Positions 52,415 through 62,147 of a stretch of 64,000 bases of DNA are shown here, piece by piece (position 1 is the stretch's first letter; every line of letters starts with the position of its first letter). A program made the translations under genes and the position numbers. This DNA is from Microvirga pakistanensis. Its GTDB lineage: Bacteria; Pseudomonadota; Alphaproteobacteria; Rhizobiales; Beijerinckiaceae. The stretch is taken from positions 62,001 through 126,000 of the forward strand of contig NZ_SPJX01000710.1 of assembly GCF_004458765.1 (NCBI RefSeq), written 5' to 3'. Below the pieces are notes generated by a model, which was given only the letters and a program-made list of their open reading frames with translations, made no database searches and had not been told where the DNA came from.

Positions 52415-52706
52415 GACGCCCCCCTTCCACACCGAGCCGCCTAGCGCATTCGCTTTTCTGACTCACACGATGTCTCTTATGTCCCTTTGGCTGCTCCCGG
52501 ACATCACTGTATCGAACCGAACACTGACCTCACCTGGGCTGACAAAGGAGCGGACGCGGCCGTTTCGAACAATTCGCCGTGTCGATCTGTCGGCACTCGG
52601 GGCATCCGACCATCCCAATTCACGAGGATCACACGAGTGATCGTTTCCGCTGGGATAGGGCCCGCCTCGAGCAGCCGGCAGGCAAAGCACAATTCAGGAG
52701 CGCGCC

Positions 52707-55700
52707 TCAGGGCTTTGGAATAGCTGTCCGGAACACCTTCGCCTCCTTGTCACGATCCATGAAGTTATCAACGCCTGACGAGAGATCGAACCGAAACACA
52801 ACACGGCCCGCTCCCGACGTAAGCTCGGCGATCACTTGGCGGTCATGGAAGTGGGATCCGCGAGTAGGACGACAGTCGAACCGAGGGTTGAGCCCCACAA
52901 GATCAACGGCCGCAAGCGCCCGTCGGAAGGCTGCTTTTTGATCCTCGACCCGCTCAGGGAGCTGCCCTGCGGATCCTTTGAAGCCGCCCTCGCGCCAGCG
53001 AAGCAGAACAGGACCAAGGCCGTCCTCAGTCAGATCACTGAGTTCAGACAGGAACTGAGCCGCATGAGCCCTGTTCCTATCGCCATTGAGCAGGAACGGA
53101 TCAATGACCGTGATTGCAGGACGCTTGGAGCCTTTGAGGACGCCGAATGCCTGCTCGAGCGGCCGTGGCACGCCGGGCGGATAGTCAAAGAGATATGTCT
53201 CCGCAAGAACTTGGCCCAAGAAGTTCGGAACGTTTGGCTGCGCGTTCAACGTTGCTGCCAACTTTGCGGCCTCATCGCCTGGCATCGCTGAGCAGAGATA
53301 ACACTGACCAGCCAGTAAACCGTCAAGGAGTGGGGCTGGGGTGACATCACTGAAGACCGCGAACCGCCCCTCGGCGACCGTTGCAGCTAGGCGAGGGATC
53401 GGGTCATTTCGGAAGAATCCTCCATCCACCTTGTGAAACACCACCTGCCCCTTCTTTTCGAGCCGCGCTAGCTCCTCAAGGGCTGCCACCTGTGCTGAAG
53501 GCGCACTCGCCACAAACGATGCCGGTCGCTCGCGCGTGAAGATGCGCACGCTCCGATTTGGGGATGCCTCGACAAAGTCACGCAGGAACCGAACACTCTC
53601 GTCAGCGCGGTCACGGTCGCCGGATCCCGCAATGGCCGAGACAGCAAGATCGAGCGTTGTGGCCGTGGCAAGCTTATCTTTTAAGGACGCGTTAGAAACA
53701 TTTGTCCATGGGGTTGCGTTGGGTGATGCAAAGCGGACCGATGGCATACGGTCTGAAACGAGTGCCGTCAGCCAGGGCAGAACCAGCTTGCGATCGAAAT
53801 CGTCCCAATGATGCTGATTGCCATAGTCATTCAGACACTTGGAACACGACGATGCACATTGCGCGGAGCAGTTCAGGATCGAAAGGGCTGCTTTTAGGAG
53901 TGTCGATGTACTATAGCGGCCCGGCTCGGCCAGGCGCCTTACATATCCGGCACCACCTGCAACAGTATCGTATAGAACCACGACTGGCTGGTTCCCATCA
54001 ACTTGGACCGTTGCGGCAATGCCCCTCCCATTTGTTTCAAGGACTCTGGTTGCCGCGAGTCGAACTGCTTCTGCTAATGTACGGGCGAACTGGTACGGTT
54101 TACGCTCGTCTGCATCGTTCTCGAACGACGGCATCGGAGCCCGGAAGGCGATTGTGCGAACATCGGTTGCGAAAACATGCCCGAGATCGTCGGGGTCATT
54201 CAGCTGAGGGACAGGGCAGGTTTCCCCAGTACGTGGATCCTTATGGGTGCTGAGGATTGGTTTGCCGAGTTGGAAATTCTTTTGAGCTGGTTCGGCATGC
54301 TCGCATTTGCGGCAGCGGGCATATCCGCCACCCTTGGGTCCACGATTGACCACAAAGAGCCGACCCTGTGGAACATTCTCGTGCTCCTCCGGAAAAGCTG
54401 GTGCGAAGAAGGTCAACACCTGTCGGACATCGGTTGTCTCGTAAAGGTGGGCAGGCGCCCGAGTGACGAGACGAGCTTCTTCAACAGGCTTTTGGCGCAC
54501 CCGCGATGAGCCGGGATCGCGCCCTTCACGTTCCGCATAAGAGGTAAGAAAGCCTTTTGGCTCAATGAACGTCCTTACAGGTCCAACAGACCCGCCACAC
54601 TGCTGACATTTCTTTGAAACCTCGTCCCGAACGTCGGCGATCTGGACGTGTCGGCAGGTCGGACAGGCCGCATAGTGTCGACGAGGCATGAAGTCTTTGG
54701 GGTAGCGCACAATGCCGGCGCTAACCCAGATCCGACCATCGGCCACCACTTCAGAGCCTGGAGCGTACTCTGAGATCGCCATGGACGCGTCTCGGTCTAG
54801 CTGAATCCCAGCGTCATTTCGACCAATGTGCGATACGGTATCATAGTCCTCTGTGATCTCCAGCCGGCAGCTGTGGACTGGAAAGCTGTAGGTTGGAATG
54901 AGCGCCGAGCGGGAGAGTGCGTTGACCAGGAACTGGGCTAGAAGCTTGTCCTGCTGTGCCTCCATGGCAGCCGCAGCCTTGTCCTTTTTCTGGTCGCGGA
55001 ATGCTTGCCGCCTTTCTTGCAAGGTACGCCACTGCTCGGCGATTCCCTCGGCAAACCACCGGATACGCCGACGTGAGTATCCCTGGAGCATTGCCCCCGA
55101 AAACCCGATGCTTCGAAGCTCGTCTGGAAGATGGCGAGCAAGTGCTTCCGCTTCTTCAAACGCGGCTAATCCAGCGGCGCTTTCAGCCCAGGCATCATAA
55201 GCATCCCTGAATGCATCAAGCCGAGCCTCATCCAGGCAATCCCCAAACAGGTCTGACAGTCTTGGTGCCCCTTCAGCCTTGCTGGTTTCAAGGTGCTTAC
55301 GCAAGAAGCAAGAAAGGACCAGCGAGAGCTGATGCCGACGGAAGAAATCAGCATTATCCAGAGCCAAAAAGGGAACGGGAGCCTTTTCCGCTAGGTAGAG
55401 CGAGAAGTCCCGGTACTTGGCCTGATCGAAGTTTCCATTGCGCGCCATGGTGAGTGCAATTGGAGCAGCCTGAGCCCGGCGTCCTGCGCGGCCGGCTCGC
55501 TGCTGGTAATTCGCAATTCCGGGCGGCACGTTGCGGCAGAGCACGGCCTCAAGATCACCAAGATCGACGCCCATCTCCATGGTCGTCGTGCAACTCAAGA
55601 GATTGACCTTCCCTTCCCGAAATAGCTCCTCGATCCGCTCACGGCGCTCCGTGCCGATAGACGCCGTGTGCTCGCGGGCAATGCCGCTCATTGGATCATC

Positions 55701-58622
55701 GCAGCGGTATCGCTGGACATAATGGTTCGTGCGCTCAAACAGATCCCGCTGGGGTCGATCGAGGGCCTGTAAGGTGCCACCACATTTCCAGGACGGGCAT
55801 TGACCACGGATATTGCGCTGCGCCCGGGAGCCACACGCCTGACACTGCATTAACGGTGCAGCACCGCCGCTGCACAAAAGAACTTTTCGCAGGTCAAGGA
55901 CGTGACCGGGAGGACGTGGAACCAGCAGTTCCGCCTTGCGAGCTGCGTTGAAGAATGCGGCCACGACCGCACGCGCTTTGCCATCATCGCGCAGAAGTTC
56001 ATTCAAGAACGATGTGAAGCGATTGCTTCGCTTCGGCTTAGGGATAATGCTGCGGACCGAAGCTCCGTGTTTGGCATCCCGTTCTGCAACAAAGCACCTG
56101 TTCTTCTGAGCGTGACGCTCTCCCCAGATGGAGGGGTCGGTCAGATCTAGCTCCCCACTGAGATCTCCGATAGCCCGAGTGCGACGGACCCAATCGAGGA
56201 ACAGAGAGGCAATGGCTTTGGCGTCGGATCCAAGCTCCGGCGCAGCCAAACGCATTTGCTCCGCCACCTTTTCGAGCGATTTGTCCTCATACGCAACCTG
56301 AACCAGGCCGAGCGCTTCCAGAGAAAGGCGCGCGTAAGCGGGAGAGCAGAACTCGGCAGCAACCCAGTTTAGGAGCGCTCGCCGCGTTAGACTGTTTGAA
56401 ACCTCGTGCCCTTCCTTGTCGTAAATTGCAAACGCGCGCTCACCACCATTTCTTAGAACGCGTGTGACGCTATCGGCGAGTTCGTCGAGCTTGAGGGTCT
56501 CCCCTCGCTGGTTTGATAGTACCTTAGCGATCGCAGCTCGTATGGCCTGATCACGGCTTGTGCGCTCGAAGAATGGGGCGAAGAACGCAGCGTCTTGCCG
56601 GTTGTCGGAGAAAACGAGCACCTTGCGCCCATCCATCGGACGCGGTTCGCCATCCAGTTGGCCTGGCAAAGCTTCAAGCAACTGCTGGGCCGCGACGGCG
56701 GCGAGTGCATCATCACCTGGGTGGAGCGGAGTGACAGGCTCGCGGTAAACGCCGGAAGTTGCGTGACAACAACTACAGCGAGCGACGTAGCTGCGCCTTT
56801 CCTCGTCATCTTCTTTCATCTCGGCGCAGGCAAGCGTGATACTGCCCGGGACCGCAGCCGAGGTAAACGCCCCAGTCTTTGCGTCGATGGTGACCGTCTC
56901 TTGTGCGCTGTCGCCGATTTCATCCGGACCATCAGCATCTTCGTCTGAGTCGAGGGCTAACCCGTCGGCCACGAGGCGCAACACTCTTCGCCGGCCACCG
57001 ACCTGCGGTTTGGGACTTATGCCGCCAGCCCACTCCCAGCCCTCGATATAGGCCTCACCACAATTGCGGCATGCAAGAAGGGGGAAATAAGCAGTGCCAT
57101 CGCCTGGGTCGTAGGATCGCTTAGCTCGGAAATCTGCCCAGCCTTCAGGAGATGATGGATCGAGGCGCACCACACCGCCTTCGATGCCGCTCGCGGCGAG
57201 ATGGTAGCGCGCAGGCAGAATGGGAAATTCCCCGTCGCGACGCGCGAGGACACAAAGTGACACGATAGCCCGTAAGGCCTCGAGGCGCTGGCTCACTGAC
57301 GCTTGAGGGAAAAGGCTATCCGCAGCATGCGTGACCGGGGCTAGACCCTCAGCGAGGATTGCAGCAAGCCTGCGGACCTCAGAAAAGCCGGGGAGCACAT
57401 CGAGCAAACCCTCGCCCAACGTGGCGGCATTTATATCAACCTGTAAGTGTTCAAGGCTGGCCTCGGTGCAGAGTGCATTCCAAGTCCAGATCGAAAGATC
57501 GTTGTCGGCCATGATCTGTGCTGCGACCTGCCCGGCTCGCGCCCAACCGTCTGCATCAAGTGTTTTGTCAGCCGCGCCGGCCCGCAGAGCCGCATGCAGC
57601 TCCCGGCTGCCTGTAATAACGGCTTTCTCCGGCTCTTCAGGGAACGGTGCCCCAAACAGCTCAGAGGCGAACTTGATAAGTTCCGTCTTTCGAGACTCAT
57701 CAAGGCTCGCGCTCGTTCCAATGGCTTGAATGGCATTCGGCTCTAGTCCCAACCGGGTCTTGAGCTTGCGGATCAAGAAGGCAACCTCAACGGCCTGGGC
57801 ACCGGTATAAGTATGAATTTCGTCGAGCACGAGAAAGCGGGGCTGTGCTCCAGCGAAGAGGGGGGCATTCCTTGGCAGGAGAAGTAGATGCTCCAGCATG
57901 GCGTAGTTTGTAACCAGGATATGCGGTGGCCGGGCCAGCATCTCACCACGCGAAAGCAGCCAGCTTCGGGGCACCGAGTCATCCAGGTTAAGGGCGCGTA
58001 CGATCGCCTTGTTATGGAGAATCCGGGCTTCCTCCTCCTCTCGGGTGGCGGCGGATCCGACCTGGCCGGTAAACCGGCCGAATGTAATCCCCGGGTCGCC
58101 AAGCTCCCGCAGGATGAGGCGCGCGATGCGGAAGTAGAGCTGATCGTTCGCAAGCGCGTTGAGGGGATAAATCAGAATGGCGCGAACGCCTGGCCGAGAC
58201 AGATCATCTTTGAGAAGTGAGTCAACGATCGGGTAGAGGAAGCTCTCTGTTTTTCCCGAGCCCGTTCCCGTTGCTACGAGGTAATTTTGTTGTGTTGCTG
58301 CGGTTCGGATGGCTCTCGCCTGGTGCGAATGGAGGAGACGGTCGAGCAGGTGCCCATGTCCTGTCTCTTCCATCGCGAGCCACCGCCTATCCAGCACACC
58401 AGCGGAAACAAGCTGCCGCAGACTCTCCCCTTTTTTGAAATCTGGGAGGATCTCGAGATAAGGCCCCTTCACGAGGTCGGTCCCAACCGAGGAAAACTCC
58501 TCCCGAATGGCTGCCGAAAGACGAGGCAGTCGTTGTTGGGACACGGGCACGGCCGTTGCCATGTAGCGCGCCATCGTCTCACGAAGGGTTTCACGGAAGG
58601 CGAGAGGATTAAGGTCGTTCAT
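52707..58622 (-). CDS. druE: DruE-like giant helicase with DUF1998 (Druantia)
   Basis: The 1971-residue protein is a large SF2 helicase with ATGTGSGKTE (117-126), VLDEIHTYTG (DEIH 267-270), then motifs CTTTMEMGVDLGDLEAVLC and QQRAGRAGRR in the second RecA domain. Several CxxC pairs (CRNCGEAY, CSCCHA, CQACGS, CPTCRH, CQQCGG) suggest zinc sites. The DUF1998 part shows LYDTVAGGAGYVRRL and CASSCSKCLNDYGNQ near the C-terminus. This size and order match DruE, the hallmark of Druantia anti-phage systems. ATG 58622 overlaps the stop of the upstream 1093-residue gene as ATGA. The C-terminal 350 residues are less conserved and may form a nuclease-like or effector domain; I see no clear motif. Confidence 0.82.
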   Translation of the reverse strand: MNDLNPLAFRETLRETMARYMATAVPVSQQRLPRLSAAIREEFSSVGTDLVKGPYLEILPDFKKGESLRQLVSAGVLDRRWLAMEETGHGHLLDRLLHSHQARAIRTAATQQNYLVATGTGSGKTESFLYPIVDSLLKDDLSRPGVRAILIYPLNALANDQLYFRIARLILRELGDPGITFGRFTGQVGSAATREEEEARILHNKAIVRALNLDDSVPRSWLLSRGEMLARPPHILVTNYAMLEHLLLLPRNAPLFAGAQPRFLVLDEIHTYTGAQAVEVAFLIRKLKTRLGLEPNAIQAIGTSASLDESRKTELIKFASELFGAPFPEEPEKAVITGSRELHAALRAGAADKTLDADGWARAGQVAAQIMADNDLSIWTWNALCTEASLEHLQVDINAATLGEGLLDVLPGFSEVRRLAAILAEGLAPVTHAADSLFPQASVSQRLEALRAIVSLCVLARRDGEFPILPARYHLAASGIEGGVVRLDPSSPEGWADFRAKRSYDPGDGTAYFPLLACRNCGEAYIEGWEWAGGISPKPQVGGRRRVLRLVADGLALDSDEDADGPDEIGDSAQETVTIDAKTGAFTSAAVPGSITLACAEMKEDDEERRSYVARCSCCHATSGVYREPVTPLHPGDDALAAVAAQQLLEALPGQLDGEPRPMDGRKVLVFSDNRQDAAFFAPFFERTSRDQAIRAAIAKVLSNQRGETLKLDELADSVTRVLRNGGERAFAIYDKEGHEVSNSLTRRALLNWVAAEFCSPAYARLSLEALGLVQVAYEDKSLEKVAEQMRLAAPELGSDAKAIASLFLDWVRRTRAIGDLSGELDLTDPSIWGERHAQKNRCFVAERDAKHGASVRSIIPKPKRSNRFTSFLNELLRDDGKARAVVAAFFNAARKAELLVPRPPGHVLDLRKVLLCSGGAAPLMQCQACGSRAQRNIRGQCPSWKCGGTLQALDRPQRDLFERTNHYVQRYRCDDPMSGIAREHTASIGTERRERIEELFREGKVNLLSCTTTMEMGVDLGDLEAVLCRNVPPGIANYQQRAGRAGRRAQAAPIALTMARNGNFDQAKYRDFSLYLAEKAPVPFLALDNADFFRRHQLSLVLSCFLRKHLETSKAEGAPRLSDLFGDCLDEARLDAFRDAYDAWAESAAGLAAFEEAEALARHLPDELRSIGFSGAMLQGYSRRRIRWFAEGIAEQWRTLQERRQAFRDQKKDKAAAAMEAQQDKLLAQFLVNALSRSALIPTYSFPVHSCRLEITEDYDTVSHIGRNDAGIQLDRDASMAISEYAPGSEVVADGRIWVSAGIVRYPKDFMPRRHYAACPTCRHVQIADVRDEVSKKCQQCGGSVGPVRTFIEPKGFLTSYAEREGRDPGSSRVRQKPVEEARLVTRAPAHLYETTDVRQVLTFFAPAFPEEHENVPQGRLFVVNRGPKGGGYARCRKCEHAEPAQKNFQLGKPILSTHKDPRTGETCPVPQLNDPDDLGHVFATDVRTIAFRAPMPSFENDADERKPYQFARTLAEAVRLAATRVLETNGRGIAATVQVDGNQPVVVLYDTVAGGAGYVRRLAEPGRYSTSTLLKAALSILNCSAQCASSCSKCLNDYGNQHHWDDFDRKLVLPWLTALVSDRMPSVRFASPNATPWTNVSNASLKDKLATATTLDLAVSAIAGSGDRDRADESVRFLRDFVEASPNRSVRIFTRERPASFVASAPSAQVAALEELARLEKKGQVVFHKVDGGFFRNDPIPRLAATVAEGRFAVFSDVTPAPLLDGLLAGQCYLCSAMPGDEAAKLAATLNAQPNVPNFLGQVLAETYLFDYPPGVPRPLEQAFGVLKGSKRPAITVIDPFLLNGDRNRAHAAQFLSELSDLTEDGLGPVLLRWREGGFKGSAGQLPERVEDQKAAFRRALAAVDLVGLNPRFDCRPTRGSHFHDRQVIAELTSGAGRVVFRFDLSSGVDNFMDRDKEAKVFRTAIPKP

Positions 58623-61600
58623 TTTGCTTCGCTGAGAGTCACGAGATGCCACAGGGTGGTATAGAAGGCGAGCAGTTCCGGTGCGAGCCGGATCAAGAAG
58701 GCGGCGTTACGGTATGTGTGGGTGCCAGCCTCTTGGTTTCGCGTCATGATTGTTTCGAGAAACGACGTGCTTTCACCGCGGCGACAAGCACGCGCGAAAG
58801 CAGAAATCGCTCCAGGCATCGCGCTAATCAGCTCCATTTCGTCGCTTAGTGCGGCTGGTGCTGCGAGAGCTTTGGCACCATTGACACGCAGAGCCTCGCG
58901 AGCAAATCGCATAACGCCTGGTAGTCTTTGTTGGTTGGTGCTGCTGCCTGCTGGCGCGACCTGCCTCAAGCGAGAAAGAGCCGCCTCGCAGCACCAGGAA
59001 TGGTGGGCCAGGGTCAGCCAGGGGCGTGCCGGCGACCAAAACTGACCTCTCCGGTCACCTTCCAAAGCGGCGATGGCGGCTGCATAGCTTTCAAATGAAA
59101 AATTGCGTAGAGGCAGCGAAGGGTTTGCAGCTGCTGCTTTGAAATTAGCAAAGGCTGTAAAGAAGAGCGGAGTGATATTGAACCTCTCAAGCGCTTGTAC
59201 AGCACTTGTGCAAGTTGAAAGCTTTGATGCTTGCGCGAGCGTCTCAAGGCCCTCGCCTGACGCATGCTCAAATACTGCGAAGTCCTGGAGTGGGGCGTCA
59301 AAAAGGTCGGGGGTCAACTCGAGCGGATGTTGAATAGGGACCCAGGACGATGAGGCTGACGCCGGGGGTGCGTGCCCGGCTGCCTGGAGGAGGACTGAAC
59401 GCCCGGGGCTAGATTGTGCGAGCCCTTCACCCACTGTTCTCCAAGCCGGCACCAGCACCGCTTCAATGCTTCGCCATGTTGGAGTCGCATAGCACTGAGA
59501 CAACGCCTTATCGAGGCGTAGGAAGATCTGGGAAGCCGTATCTCGTCTCAGACTGCCAGCCTGACATCCGTCAAACGCGAAAGCATAGATATCGTGCCGA
59601 TCGTTGATTACTGGCCGCCACTCCTCCTCGCCTTCAAGGCGAACCGATAGATCGGCAGTCCAGACTCCTTCGGCGAAGACGCGACGATCAATCCGTAGCC
59701 TTAAGTCCGTTCGGTCAGCGCGGGTTTGGGTGACCGTGATACTGTCACGATCAGGATACTGGACAGGGCGGCGGCCGACGGCCGCCTCGATCACGAGCTG
59801 GTCACCATTGATGGTATGGACGAGATCAAGCCGCGCTGCATCCACGGGAACGTGAAATTTGCTTGCGATCTCAACAAGCTCGGCTCGCGGCGTCCAAGTG
59901 AACTCTGCTGGGTTCGTCGATGGGACAAGTTTGAGAAGAGTAAAGGCTTGGTGGCTATCGCCGTCGGGCCAGTATCGAACCTCATTATGGCCATCCCCAA
60001 TGAGGAGGGCCGCAAGAGGGATACGACGAGTGCCACTTTGCGCGAAGGGCTCTGCTTCTTGCCGCCCACAGATGTCAAGCGCCGACCGTCGATTTGAGGA
60101 GCGAATGACAAGGCTGCCGTCGAGGCCCTCTGATAAGACGAGTGGTTCGCCAATTTGGAGAGAACGCTCTGGACCGTTGATAGGTGCGACCGAGACAACC
60201 ACACCACGACGGGGAAATGGTAAGGTGATGGTCTCAGTCTTGGATTGGAAGGCAACAACTGCGACCAGGTAGTCATCACCCGCTTTGAGTTCGAGCTGAC
60301 CACTCGGCCCGATCTCAACGTGACCGCTGGCGTCAAGATCGAGATTTGGTGGGATTGTGGGTGCGTTGAATGCGACCCCCTCAATAAGCCCTATAAGACC
60401 AGGCCAGTACCAGATCCTCGTGCGCGCGAGCACGCGCTCTTTCAGTAAAAGCGAAATGCGTAGAGCCCCAAACTCCCCTCGATCTGGCAGAGTAGGGAGC
60501 TTGGCAACTGCAACTCCCTGGTCTGACTTGGTGACCGGCACGTCGAGTGCCGAGGAGAGAACAGGATGCTCGACTCTCAAACTTAGAGTTTCGCTTAACG
60601 TGTCAGGATCTGCTAGGATTCGCACCTCGGAAGGGCAAGCGGTGAGCGGCACCCCGAGGGCAGTGGAGAGTATTTCACCTTCGACGAGAAGACGCGGACG
60701 CTGCACGAGCCCGATACGGATGGTGCGTTCCCCAATGCGTAGGGTTACTGCCTGTTCGACAGAGACATAGAGAGCGTAACCTCCCCCGATATCGACACTT
60801 TCGGCCTCGCCTACGTTAAACGGGTTGGTGGCTACGACAAAGGTCCCCGTCGCATCGACGGCGATCGCGGTGGTTTTAGAAGCAATTCGTTGTAAGAGGG
60901 CACCCGACTCGCCATCAAAAACCAGCACATCATCTGGGCCGAGAATGGTGATCGAATTCTCTTTGGTCGCGTCGCTTTCCTCTGCAAGACGCCAGGGCAA
61001 CACCTCCGGCCACGGAGCAGAAAGTGCAAGGATTGAACCGGCTGATAGGAAGCGATCGCGGCCATTCATCCGCAGTACAATGGCTCGTCCTCGAACTGGG
61101 TTCTCTACCGCAAGTTCACCATCTCGCAGGACTAAGGCCGGCGGAAGCCGGGGCACCTCGCCGAGCAGCTTTGTGCTCTTCTCGCGAGCAGCAGTGATCT
61201 CGGCAGCGAAGCGTTCCTCAAAGAGGTTGCGAGGTTTCTCGCCTCCGCTCATCCGGGAAAACACTGTTGCATGATACCCGACAGTGTCGGACGCAATCAC
61301 CTTTCGCAAGCGCACCAGGCCAGGGTGAGCAAGTTCAGCCGCCTCGCAGGACCAGTGGTGGAGGTACGTCGTGTCCTCGAGCGGCGGTGGCCCAAGGCGA
61401 ACTGATGCCTTTACGAAGGCCTCCGCAAGGCTCTTGAGCTGGGCATGAGCGACACCGGCTTGGGCTACGTAGTCTCCGACCCAGTCGGTGCTTTCCCCGA
61501 AGACAGGCGGAAGAGCAAGACCGTTACGGGCACATGCGTTTCGGAAGGCCTTGTTTAGCTTCCCCCTCAAGTTGCCCGGTATGTCTTGGCAGTCCAATGC

Positions 61601-61900
61601 TCTTGCGATTGGGCCGTAGACGTTAGCTGTCCCGTCCTCCGCGTAGCCTTCCGCAACCGCCTTGGCGATCGTCCAGGAGCAGAGAAGCGTGTACTTCTCG
61701 TATAGGCGCAGGAACCGCGCTACATCCTTGTTAACTAGGGTGCGCACTCCTTCTCCAGCGCGCCTTTCCAGGTCAGGTTTCAGGTTGTGGTGCCCGAGGA
61801 ACGGGGATGCATTAGCTCGTTCTACTGACTGCTTCAGCAGGAGCGTCGCAGCCTTGAGTGGCTGGAATAACGGATTCTGCACGGAACTGTGCTGGTTCAA
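58619..61900 (-). CDS. druH: DruH-like protein (Druantia type III)
   Basis: The 1093-residue protein shows no familiar motif. The N-terminal third is helical; the middle (about 280-760) is beta-rich and charged; the C-terminus is helical. Identification as DruH rests on context: Druantia type III consists of just two genes, druH then druE, and this large unknown protein is directly upstream of a druE-like gene with ATGA overlap. The TTG at 61900 has AGGGGG about 6 bases upstream and no ATG is nearby in frame, so I keep it. The 247-bp gap upstream presumably contains the promoter. Confidence 0.65.
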   Translation of the reverse strand: MNQHSSVQNPLFQPLKAATLLLKQSVERANASPFLGHHNLKPDLERRAGEGVRTLVNKDVARFLRLYEKYTLLCSWTIAKAVAEGYAEDGTANVYGPIARALDCQDIPGNLRGKLNKAFRNACARNGLALPPVFGESTDWVGDYVAQAGVAHAQLKSLAEAFVKASVRLGPPPLEDTTYLHHWSCEAAELAHPGLVRLRKVIASDTVGYHATVFSRMSGGEKPRNLFEERFAAEITAAREKSTKLLGEVPRLPPALVLRDGELAVENPVRGRAIVLRMNGRDRFLSAGSILALSAPWPEVLPWRLAEESDATKENSITILGPDDVLVFDGESGALLQRIASKTTAIAVDATGTFVVATNPFNVGEAESVDIGGGYALYVSVEQAVTLRIGERTIRIGLVQRPRLLVEGEILSTALGVPLTACPSEVRILADPDTLSETLSLRVEHPVLSSALDVPVTKSDQGVAVAKLPTLPDRGEFGALRISLLLKERVLARTRIWYWPGLIGLIEGVAFNAPTIPPNLDLDASGHVEIGPSGQLELKAGDDYLVAVVAFQSKTETITLPFPRRGVVVSVAPINGPERSLQIGEPLVLSEGLDGSLVIRSSNRRSALDICGRQEAEPFAQSGTRRIPLAALLIGDGHNEVRYWPDGDSHQAFTLLKLVPSTNPAEFTWTPRAELVEIASKFHVPVDAARLDLVHTINGDQLVIEAAVGRRPVQYPDRDSITVTQTRADRTDLRLRIDRRVFAEGVWTADLSVRLEGEEEWRPVINDRHDIYAFAFDGCQAGSLRRDTASQIFLRLDKALSQCYATPTWRSIEAVLVPAWRTVGEGLAQSSPGRSVLLQAAGHAPPASASSSWVPIQHPLELTPDLFDAPLQDFAVFEHASGEGLETLAQASKLSTCTSAVQALERFNITPLFFTAFANFKAAAANPSLPLRNFSFESYAAAIAALEGDRRGQFWSPARPWLTLAHHSWCCEAALSRLRQVAPAGSSTNQQRLPGVMRFAREALRVNGAKALAAPAALSDEMELISAMPGAISAFARACRRGESTSFLETIMTRNQEAGTHTYRNAAFLIRLAPELLAFYTTLWHLVTLSEAK

Positions 61901-62147
61901 CGAGATCCCCCTGGCGCATCAGCCACGAACACTGGCAACTTATTGTTGTCTCGAGTGCCTGGCCGCCAAGTTTATTCCGTCGCTCTTAAAAAAGTCTACA
62001 ATTTGTGGTTCGGGCCCGTTTATTTTGTGGCTATGTGCGTGCTCCCCTATGCATGCCGCGGCCAGCGCGCCACGGGCTTCGCTAGGGCAACTGGATTGCC
62101 GTTTATTTTACTAAGTTACATCAGACCCATAACTGGCCCTCAAGCGT

